Origin: an uncultured Oscillospiraceae bacterium
GTDB taxonomy: Bacteria; Bacillota; Clostridia; Oscillospirales; Ruminococcaceae
Direction: 5' to 3'
NCBI GenBank assembly: GCA_900539195.1
Contig: UQBC01000027.1
Coordinates: 1-37,208, forward strand
DNA: 37,208 nucleotides
The translations under genes and the position numbers were made by a program. Below the pieces are notes generated by a model. That model was not told the origin of the DNA. It ran no database searches and worked only from the letters and a program-made list of their open reading frames with translations. Each line of letters starts with the position of its first letter. Positions within the stretch are counted from its first letter, which is position 1. This document shows, piece after piece, positions 30,071-37,208 of the stretch.

Positions 30071-30672
30071 TGAGTACTTATTCATTGTCGCAGCCTTGCC
30101 CCCGCAGTATAGAAGTCGGGGGCATTTGTTATACGTTAAATTTGAGTTTTGACCGTGTTTTATCGGCGTTCGAGATACTCAGCAAAAACGAGCTTGATGA
30201 TATAGATTTATTTGATATTATCTTCGATTGGTTTGTAATTGCTCCGAAAGTCAAAAACCTTTCGGCAAGAGTCGATGTGGTTAATGAAATTTTCGATAAA
30301 CTTATCAATTTTGATAAAAATACCTCTGACACGGAAGCAGAAACGATAAGCTTCGATCAGGATGCACCTTATATTTATGCCGCATTTAGGCAAGCCTACG
30401 GTATCGACTTATTCAAAGAACAAGGAAAGCTACAGTGGTGGGAATTTGTTTCCCTTCTTGGAGCTTTGCCGTCCGATACACGGATGTGTGATATTATCGA
30501 CATACGCACACGCCCTGTCCCTGTACCTAACGGTAAAAATCAGGAACAGATATCGGCACTGTTAAAACTCAAAGCACAGTATGCGATTAAAAATCCCGTA
30601 AACAAACAATCGGCTCAGGACGGTTGGGAACGGTTATGGGGTATTCTCGAAAAACAGGCAGAAGAGAGGTGA
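30070..30672 (+). CDS. Gp15-family tail assembly protein
   Basis: 200 residues matching the bacteriophage Gp15 family: FDRVLSAFEILSKNELDDID, AFRQAYGIDLFKEQGKLQWW and LLGALPSDTRMCDIIDIR. It acts as the second tail chaperone with the preceding gene. It starts at the overlapping TAATG and ends 4 nt before the tape measure. Confidence 0.9.
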   Translation: MSTYSLSQPCPRSIEVGGICYTLNLSFDRVLSAFEILSKNELDDIDLFDIIFDWFVIAPKVKNLSARVDVVNEIFDKLINFDKNTSDTEAETISFDQDAPYIYAAFRQAYGIDLFKEQGKLQWWEFVSLLGALPSDTRMCDIIDIRTRPVPVPNGKNQEQISALLKLKAQYAIKNPVNKQSAQDGWERLWGILEKQAEER

Positions 30673-30676
30673 GATT

Positions 30677-33600
30677 ATGCCGGAAAGCGACGGAAGAGTA
30701 GAATTTGAAGTCCGTGCGGACTTAAGTAAAATAGACGCTGATATGGCGGAAGCCGGAAAAAAGGTTTCCGAAGCGGCTCAAAAAGGCGCAAAAAAACAGG
30801 GAGAAGTCGTTGAAAAGGCGCAGGAAAACATTTCGCAGGCTGTGAAAAAAGCAAACGATGAAATAGAGAACGACAATTCCAAGACGCAGAAGAATATAAC
30901 AGACACAGCAAAGAAGCAGTCTGACAAAGTAGTGCAGACCGAAAAGAAAAACAAGGAAGCTGTAACGCAGACTGCAAAAAAAGAAGGCGACAAAGTAGTT
31001 GATAACTATAAAAAGGATACGCAAGAAATTATCAACAGTACCGATACGCTTTCTTCAGAAGTCGAAAAGAAAACTTCCGGCATAGGCTCAAAAATCGGCA
31101 CAGGTCTTAAAGGCGTCGGAAAAGGCATCGGCGTTGCTGTTGGTGCCGGACTTGCAGCAGCAGGCGCAGCTGTAGTTGCAACAACCGGCAAAGCTATATC
31201 CGCAGCAAACGAACTTGATAAAGCAAATACTCAGCTGACCGCATCACTCAGTCTTACTGCAGAAGAAGCAGAAAAATACGGTGACATCATCAAGAAAGTT
31301 TACGGTGATAATTATGGCGAAAGCTTTGATGATATATCCAACACGCTCGCTCTCATCAAGCAGCAGATGAAAGACGTCACAGACGACAAGCTTCAAAAGG
31401 TTATTGAAAGCGCATATCTTTTATCGGATACATACGATATAGATGTTTCTGAGGGTATCCGTGGAGCAAATGCTCTAATGAAGCAGTTTGGAATTACAGC
31501 TGAAGAAGCGTATAATCTCCTTGCTCAGGGTGCAGAAAAGGGCTTAAATCAGAACGGTGACATAGCCGATCAGCTTGCCGAGTACAGCACTTACTATGCT
31601 GATATGGGCTTTACCGCCGAAGAAGCTATGTCAATGATGGCGGAAGGTGCGAAAAACGGCGCATTTCAGGTTGATTTCCTGAATGACGCCTTTAAGGAGT
31701 TTTCCATAAGAGCAAAGGACGGCAGTCAGACTACCGCTGACGGTATGGCTTTACTCGGTCTTGATGCAACAAAGCTCGGCGAAGAATTTGCCGCAGGAGG
31801 CGACCGTGCATATCAGGCATTCAAGCTCGTCAACGAAAAGCTTGCCGAATGTAAAAGTGATGTAGATCGCAACGCCGCAGGTGTTGCTTTGTACGGAACA
31901 AAGTGGGAAGACCTCGGAGAAGATGCCGTTCTCGCTATGGCGCACATGGGGAACAGCATTGATAAAACCCGTGATAAGCTCGGTGAGATGGAAGCAGTTA
32001 AGTACAACAGCTTATCCGATATGTTCAGCGGACTTTCCCGTACAATCGAACTGCTTCTGATTCCGCTCGGCGAACAGATTATTCCCGTACTTAAGGATGT
32101 TATTGAGCTTATCGAACCGATTATTTCGGAGCTTCTTCCGCAGATAATTGAGCAGGTTAAGCCGATACTTGACAGCGTTTCAGATCTTATTCCGCCGCTC
32201 ATTGAGCTGATTACCGGAATACTGCCACAGTTTATGGAATTGCTTAAGCCCATTCTCGAAAGCGTTACACGCATTATTCAGAAGCTTGTTCCGACATTGA
32301 TTAAGCTTTTTGATAAGCTGTTACCGCCGATAATCAAGATTGTGGATACGCTTCTTCCACCGCTTATGGAAGTGATTGAAGCATTATTGCCGATACTTGA
32401 TGTTGTGATTGAACTGCTTACTCCGATTCTGGAACTGGTGGCTGAGCTTGCCGAACCGCTCGGTGCCGTTATTTCCGCCGTTGGAAAATTGTTATCAGCT
32501 GTTATCGGTCTTATTGATGGGGCATTATCGCCGATTATGCCTGTAATATCATCGCTTGCGGATGTGCTACTACAGATACTCGGTCCGGCTCTTGATATTG
32601 TTGCGGGGCTTGTTAATTCACTTGCAGATGTTTTTTCCGGCGTTACAAATTTCTTATCCGGTGATATTATGGGCGGCTTTGAATCTTTCGGAAATGGTCT
32701 TGTAAATCTGTTTGATGGTGTTCTAAGCACCATAGATTCAATATTCGGTACTAATCTCACAAATTGGTACAATGAAGTCAAGGAGGCTTGCCAAAAAATC
32801 GGTGAAGAAATGTATGCTGCAACGCATCAGGAAGAAATCAGAGCGAATGAGCTGAGCACGAAATATACTGATTTGCATGGTGATATGAATAAATTCATAG
32901 TTCAGGAATTACGAAGCGGTAAATCAGCCGATGAGGCATTATCAAATGCCAAAAACAAATTCCTTGATACAGCGGAAAAGAAAGAATATTTCAATTCGCA
33001 ATTAAAGGATTATGTCAACGAGGATATAGTTAAAGAATGGTACAACAACGTCAGAAATAATAACGGACTGTATTCACAGGGTTATTCAGACAATGAAGAC
33101 CATTCTTCTGCTTATAGTCAAAGCATTGCAGAAGAAGAGGAGCGTAAAGGAAAAGCAGCTTTAGGATATACCGGTGCCGGAACAAATTATTCATATAGCA
33201 GTGCGGGAAAAACATCATATAAAGCACCTACATATTCTTATACGCCATCAACCTACAGTGCTTCTGACTATGCCTATGTACCGAAAGAAAAAGAAGAAAA
33301 GAAAACGTCAAGCTCGTCAAGCACAAAGAAAACAAGTTTATCAAGTACAAAGAAAAAAAGCTTTTCACCCTCGTCTTCCAAAAAGACAAATTCAAGTAGC
33401 AACTCGTCAAGCGGTGCTCAGAATATAAATATAACATCTTACATTCCGACAGTTTGGGATGATGTTAGCACCGCAAACTCAAAGCTCGCCGCAGGCATAG
33501 GTGCAAGCAAAGTCGGTAACAGTAAATCGGGTAAGCTCATAAGCGGATTATCAGCCGCTTCTAAGGTTTCAGCGTCAGCAGAAAAAGCAGATGCAACACT

Positions 33601-33760
33601 TAATGATGTAGTGTCGGAACTGAAAAAGCTGAAAACCGCACAGGAAAAGATACAATATATACTCGATGTAACGCTTAAAACGAATGAGTATACATTAGCG
33701 AAAGCTACTGTTAAAGGCATTAAGAAGATACAGAAGCAAACAGGAAAATCACCATTATAG
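30677..33760 (+). CDS. Tail tape measure protein
   Basis: 1027 residues; sets tail length and is ejected with DNA. Layout: Lys/Glu-rich coiled coil (about 1-130), Gly/Ala-rich hydrophobic segment (about 135-170), the phage tail tape-measure domain (about 175-460), a long run of Leu/Ile/Pro-rich amphipathic repeats (about 465-620, units like LLPPIIKIVDTLLPPLMEVI), then a Ser/Lys/Thr-rich low-complexity part and a helical end. No peptidoglycan hydrolase domain was recognised. GAGAGG precedes ATG 30677. Confidence 0.93.
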   Translation: MPESDGRVEFEVRADLSKIDADMAEAGKKVSEAAQKGAKKQGEVVEKAQENISQAVKKANDEIENDNSKTQKNITDTAKKQSDKVVQTEKKNKEAVTQTAKKEGDKVVDNYKKDTQEIINSTDTLSSEVEKKTSGIGSKIGTGLKGVGKGIGVAVGAGLAAAGAAVVATTGKAISAANELDKANTQLTASLSLTAEEAEKYGDIIKKVYGDNYGESFDDISNTLALIKQQMKDVTDDKLQKVIESAYLLSDTYDIDVSEGIRGANALMKQFGITAEEAYNLLAQGAEKGLNQNGDIADQLAEYSTYYADMGFTAEEAMSMMAEGAKNGAFQVDFLNDAFKEFSIRAKDGSQTTADGMALLGLDATKLGEEFAAGGDRAYQAFKLVNEKLAECKSDVDRNAAGVALYGTKWEDLGEDAVLAMAHMGNSIDKTRDKLGEMEAVKYNSLSDMFSGLSRTIELLLIPLGEQIIPVLKDVIELIEPIISELLPQIIEQVKPILDSVSDLIPPLIELITGILPQFMELLKPILESVTRIIQKLVPTLIKLFDKLLPPIIKIVDTLLPPLMEVIEALLPILDVVIELLTPILELVAELAEPLGAVISAVGKLLSAVIGLIDGALSPIMPVISSLADVLLQILGPALDIVAGLVNSLADVFSGVTNFLSGDIMGGFESFGNGLVNLFDGVLSTIDSIFGTNLTNWYNEVKEACQKIGEEMYAATHQEEIRANELSTKYTDLHGDMNKFIVQELRSGKSADEALSNAKNKFLDTAEKKEYFNSQLKDYVNEDIVKEWYNNVRNNNGLYSQGYSDNEDHSSAYSQSIAEEEERKGKAALGYTGAGTNYSYSSAGKTSYKAPTYSYTPSTYSASDYAYVPKEKEEKKTSSSSSTKKTSLSSTKKKSFSPSSSKKTNSSSNSSSGAQNINITSYIPTVWDDVSTANSKLAAGIGASKVGNSKSGKLISGLSAASKVSASAEKADATLNDVVSELKKLKTAQEKIQYILDVTLKTNEYTLAKATVKGIKKIQKQTGKSPL

Positions 33761-33771
33761 GAGGTACAGAT

Positions 33772-34116
33772 ATGACGGTGAAAATTAACAATATAGACTT
33801 ATCGGAATACATTACCGAATGCGATCTCCGTCATTCTTGCCGTGGTGAAAGCACTTCGTATAGTCTGAATGGAACGGCTTATACGGACAGATTCGGAAAT
33901 TTTAAAATCTCCGGTTCTGTCGCTTTTGGCATTGTTCCGGCGGCAAAATGGAACTCTGTTTTTACCATATTAAAAAGCAGTAGTTTCACGCTTGAGGTAA
34001 ACGGTGAGTCTTATACCGTTCATGCAAAAGGTGATATATCTGCGCCGTATGCTTTTACCGATGTAAAGCTCGGAGATTGTTATAAAGATGTGTCAGTGGA
34101 GGTGGAAGAAATATGA
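33772..34116 (+). CDS. Small tail-tip protein
   Basis: 114 residues, beta-rich (VKINNIDLSEYITECDLRHS; YTVHAKGDISAPYAFTDVKL). Position between the tape measure and the hub suggests a short distal-tail-like or hub-adaptor protein; no firm family. AGGAGG is upstream. It overlaps the next gene by 4 nt. Confidence 0.7.
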   Translation: MTVKINNIDLSEYITECDLRHSCRGESTSYSLNGTAYTDRFGNFKISGSVAFGIVPAAKWNSVFTILKSSSFTLEVNGESYTVHAKGDISAPYAFTDVKLGDCYKDVSVEVEEI

Positions 34117-37100
34117 TTTCAGTATCATCAAATTATAAGACCAACGCTACCAAGCCTGTAAGAAATATCAATGCAAAAATTTCAATTGGCGCTGTAGATT
34201 TCGGCATTGATGATATTGTGTCATTTGAACTTTCACGTTCGCCGTCTGATGGCGGTCTTAGTGTAGGTGGAACAGCAGCAGCTCGCCTGACTGCAACAAT
34301 CCGTGCAACGATGTTACCGACCATGGATGATTATAAAGTGACTGTATTTATCGGATTTACCGCATTGGCAGAAATCGGAACATTTTTTATTACAGATCTA
34401 ACTCAAGAAAAGGGATATGTGACAATAGAAGCATATGATCGATTTTATTATCTTGATAAGCCATGTAGCTTTAACGGAAGTGCCGGCGGAAAGGTTAACG
34501 CTTTATCCTTTCCTGCAACTCAGCAGGAAATGCTCGAGTATATCAGCAAAATTAACGGCTTTTCCCTGAGCGTAACCTGTGAATCTTTTGCGAAAGTAAC
34601 AGCAAAACCGATTTATAACAGCGAGGCAACAAATCCGACAAATAAATATTACACATATCGTGAAATAATCGGCTTTATTGCCGCCTGCAACGGTTGTAAT
34701 GCTCAATTTGATGCGAACGATAAACTGATATTTACACGTCCTTCAAACAGCGTTGAAACAGTAGATGAAGGTTCTTGCGAAAGCTGTACTGTTGCTCAGG
34801 ATGACGGTTTTACCGTAAAAGGCATACGCTTTACAATCGGTACTGATACCGCATTTTATATTGATGCCAACGGTACGGCTTACGATGAATCCTTGCCGGG
34901 TATAATCGAAGCAGTTAATCCGCTTGCCACCGTTGAAATAATGGAGTATGTCTGGAACAAGCTCGGAGGGTATCACTATTATGCCGCTAATGTATCAAGA
35001 CGTGGCAGAGGGTGGCTGTTGCCGGATGATGTTATAGAAGTAATGAGCAATGGAACAACTAAAAAAGCTACGATAACCGCTATTTCTTACGAGCTTAGCA
35101 AGGACGGAGGCTTTTCAGAGCAAATTACTTCCACAGCCGAAAGCACTGAACAGTCATCAAACAGGTATAGTGCCGCAGGGGATCATATATCTAATGCGGG
35201 AGCAGGAAAATATAACAGCACTACTATAATAAATGACCCTGTTATAATTTCCGAAAAAACAAAAGAATATCTGAAGTATGACTACAACGTAATCGGATAC
35301 AGCGTAGACGATAAAATAACATTCGGACAAGATGGCAAAAGCGATTTAATCGTGCAAGGCTATACGGCAACGCCTATTACCGCCAAGTTTGGTGCGCCTT
35401 GCGGGGATTTTATCGTAGACAACGGCATTTACAATGCCTTTAATACATCTGCGAAAAGTTTCGTTAATTTGAGGACGTATATAACGGTAAATAGCTACCG
35501 AAATGATGGCGGATCGAAATACTGGTATTATTTTGACGTTTGGAGCGAAATAAACAACGGCGAAGCCGTAGAAAAGGTAAAAGAAACGCCGAACGAGTTA
35601 AGAAGCGAGTACGGCACGTTTACGCTTGCGGTTAAGTGGGGAAACATTTACGCACCTACAGAACAGTTCCCGAACGGCAGGGCGAGAGTGCTTATAGGTG
35701 TGAATTATTTTAAAGAATTTATAGACAGCAGCCAAGACGCTTTTTATCAAGTTACACAGTATATGGATGTTTCGTTTTCGTCTGTTGCAGAGTATAATGC
35801 TGCAATTCGATTAACACGATCGCCTCTGGAAAAGAAAGATGTAAATCAAACCGTATCCAAAATAGTTGAAGCGGGGGGAACGGCAGATTTCCCGGAACTC
35901 GGCGAAAACGATGTGCTTTATATCGACAGCACCGACAATTCGGCATATAAATGGTCTACAAAAATCTCTGCTTACTATTGCGTAGGCAGAGATTATTTTT
36001 CAATAAAGCAAATTCAGTCTGTAGCTGAGCCAAATTCATCGGAGACGGAAATACTTGAAGCCCAGTTACTTCAGGATATGCGTTCGCCGTCTGAGTGGAC
36101 GATTCAGTCCACTTTTGTGCCGCCAAAAGGATACATTTGCATCACCGACTTTGACAACGGACAGCATGGCATCAAAATAGGAGACGGAAATACTCCATGG
36201 TCAGAACTTTTATATGTCAATATTTATGACTTGTCGGAGTACCTGAAAAACACGGATATAGCGGACTGGGCAAAGGCTGAAAGCAAGCCTGCATATACAG
36301 CGGAGGAAGTCGGGGCGGCAGCTAAGAGCCACACGCACACTAAATCTGAAATAACTGACTTTCCGACACTTGGAACGGCGGCGGGAAAGAATGCCGTAGA
36401 TTTCTATCCGGCAAAAGCCGCTAGTGTTTTAGGCGGCGATTATAACGAATTAAAAACAAACGGCATTTTTGAAATGCAGGGAAATGCCGCAAATCCTACA
36501 GCGAACACGCCGAACGGAAGTCATGTTAACAATAATTTTTATGTTCAGGTATTTTACCGAAATCCCAAATATCTTACGCAGATAGCAACATCGGTGCGTG
36601 CGGACAAGACGCAGTACATCAGGTCGCTGAATAACGGTATATGGAACGACTGGGAAAAAATAAAGTCCGGTGATGCCGACACGGTAGATGGCAAGCACGC
36701 AAGTGATTTTGCGGCTGATATCACAGCGGCGGTGAGCGCTGTTGAAATCGGCGGCAGGAATCTTCTGTACTATAGCCGCTTTGACAGAAAATATCCTGCC
36801 GGATGGGCTTATTCGGCGGTCGTTACTTACGTCTTTGATGGCAATGCAGCAACGCTTACAAAAGCCGAAACTACAACAAGGCAGTTTACAACACAGGCAT
36901 CGGTATCAAACGGAGTTGTTGCGGCAAACCCGAATCTGCTGCCCGAAAACGGCTGTACATATACAATTTCTTGCGAGATAATGAAAATAGAAGGGTACTA
37001 TATCGGCGGAGGAACAACGGTTACTGTCAGATATAACTACACAGACGGCACGGTAAAGGATTTTGTTATTGATGTTTTAGAAGCTTCGGAAACGGCATGG

Positions 37101-37208
37101 ACAAAGTACAGCCGCACGTTTGTTTATTCGTCAGATAAAGAGCTCAGCTATGTGCAGTTCATAATTGCACTCGGCGCAAAGGCTTGCGGCATCAGGATAA
37201 AAAACGTT
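34113..37208 (+). CDS. Tail hub/fibre protein, continues past the window
   Basis: Open for 1032 codons without a stop, so 3'-partial. The N-terminal ~350 residues look like a baseplate hub (IGAVDFGIDDIVSFELSRSP ... GYVTIEAYDRFYYLDKP). Then come a Ser/Thr-rich stretch, an unassigned domain (about 400-560), a phage-hyaluronidase-like GIKIGDGNTPW motif (about 688-698), a fibre repeat SHTHTKSEITDFP (about 738), a pyocin-knob-like domain (about 776-850) and a carbohydrate-binding-like beta domain opening GGRNLLYYS (about 880). It should bind the host surface. Confidence 0.85.
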   Translation, partial: MISVSSNYKTNATKPVRNINAKISIGAVDFGIDDIVSFELSRSPSDGGLSVGGTAAARLTATIRATMLPTMDDYKVTVFIGFTALAEIGTFFITDLTQEKGYVTIEAYDRFYYLDKPCSFNGSAGGKVNALSFPATQQEMLEYISKINGFSLSVTCESFAKVTAKPIYNSEATNPTNKYYTYREIIGFIAACNGCNAQFDANDKLIFTRPSNSVETVDEGSCESCTVAQDDGFTVKGIRFTIGTDTAFYIDANGTAYDESLPGIIEAVNPLATVEIMEYVWNKLGGYHYYAANVSRRGRGWLLPDDVIEVMSNGTTKKATITAISYELSKDGGFSEQITSTAESTEQSSNRYSAAGDHISNAGAGKYNSTTIINDPVIISEKTKEYLKYDYNVIGYSVDDKITFGQDGKSDLIVQGYTATPITAKFGAPCGDFIVDNGIYNAFNTSAKSFVNLRTYITVNSYRNDGGSKYWYYFDVWSEINNGEAVEKVKETPNELRSEYGTFTLAVKWGNIYAPTEQFPNGRARVLIGVNYFKEFIDSSQDAFYQVTQYMDVSFSSVAEYNAAIRLTRSPLEKKDVNQTVSKIVEAGGTADFPELGENDVLYIDSTDNSAYKWSTKISAYYCVGRDYFSIKQIQSVAEPNSSETEILEAQLLQDMRSPSEWTIQSTFVPPKGYICITDFDNGQHGIKIGDGNTPWSELLYVNIYDLSEYLKNTDIADWAKAESKPAYTAEEVGAAAKSHTHTKSEITDFPTLGTAAGKNAVDFYPAKAASVLGGDYNELKTNGIFEMQGNAANPTANTPNGSHVNNNFYVQVFYRNPKYLTQIATSVRADKTQYIRSLNNGIWNDWEKIKSGDADTVDGKHASDFAADITAAVSAVEIGGRNLLYYSRFDRKYPAGWAYSAVVTYVFDGNAATLTKAETTTRQFTTQASVSNGVVAANPNLLPENGCTYTISCEIMKIEGYYIGGGTTVTVRYNYTDGTVKDFVIDVLEASETAWTKYSRTFVYSSDKELSYVQFIIALGAKACGIRIKNV

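Larger units (their letters stand above)
9152..37208. mobile_element. Mu-like transposable siphovirus prophage, right end outside the window
   Basis: The gene order repressor (leftward), early promoter, small regulators, DDE transposase, AAA ATPase, GemA, Mor-type activator, DUF3486 and structural genes is that of Mu-like prophages. The head and tail genes belong to long-tailed siphoviruses (no sheath gene seen). The left limit is uncertain: 9152 is the first TG of a cluster of CAACGAAC repeats that could be transposase sites, but the true end may lie anywhere between about 8.5 and 9.25 kb. The element reads through to the last base, so lysis genes, the rest of the tail fibre and the right end are missing. 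Confidence 0.85.

Noticed and set aside
31813..32781. Minus-strand open frames of 150-170 codons opposite the tape measure gene.
   Set aside because: They are composition shadows of the Leu/Ile/Pro repeats, without start signals.
1..37208. tRNA or rRNA genes and phage integrase.
   Set aside because: No cloverleaf, ribosomal RNA segment or tyrosine/serine recombinase was recognised; integration is by the DDE transposase.

Overview
The left ~9 kb looks like ordinary chromosome of a Gram-positive Clostridia bacterium, probably an Oscillospiraceae/Ruminococcus-like gut or rumen anaerobe. This is inferred from AAGGAGG-type ribosome binding sites, consensus TTGACA/TATAAT promoters, a lipobox lipoprotein, Na+-pump decarboxylase subunits and Firmicutes-type phage genes; the species cannot be named. 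Host genes are a methyl-accepting chemotaxis protein (165-2765), an OadG/OadB pair of a sodium-pumping decarboxylase (3064-4746), and a leftward operon of a dCache-HAMP-PAS-GGDEF diguanylate cyclase, a lipoprotein and a GNAT acetyltransferase (8457-4845). A ~330-nt transcription unit (8668-9003) follows, with a perfect promoter, RBS and terminator but only a 31-codon ORF that resembles the start of an MFS transporter.

From about 9.1 kb to the right edge the window holds one transposable (Mu-like) prophage of the siphovirus type, cut off at the right. Its left part follows the Mu plan: leftward SOS-type repressor (9725-10471, followed by a DUF4236 gene), a rightward early promoter embedded in perfect inverted-repeat operators (10510-10562), small early genes and an XRE regulator, MuA-type DDE transposase (12145-14127), MuB-type ATPase (14135-15073), a group of small early proteins, a possible Gam analogue, GemA and a Mor-type activator (to 17646). 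Between the regulator and the transposase lies a ~500-nt hairpin-rich stretch that looks like structured RNA.

At 17.6-18.3 kb a leftward island interrupts the plan: a 42-aa basic/membrane peptide, a 31-aa membrane peptide and an XRE regulator. Their promoter carries a palindrome inside its spacer, and a consensus promoter faces them and would make an antisense RNA. This has the form of a type I toxin-antitoxin-like module.

The late region starts Mu-like (DUF2730-like protein, gp26-position protein, DUF3486 small terminase). It then passes through a phage-encoded NusG/LoaP-type antiterminator (19613-20095) and a hairpin/terminator leader into a Listeria A118-like siphovirus head and tail module. 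That module comprises a second small terminase, large terminase, portal, a MuF-type minor capsid protein with a C-terminal zinc-metallopeptidase domain, scaffold, capsid, connectors, tail tube, chaperones, tape measure and tail hub/fibre. Three intrinsic terminators inside this single late operon, plus one in its leader, fit a need for processive antitermination. No tRNA, rRNA, CRISPR array, integrase or lysis gene was seen; lysis genes and the right phage end would lie beyond 37208.
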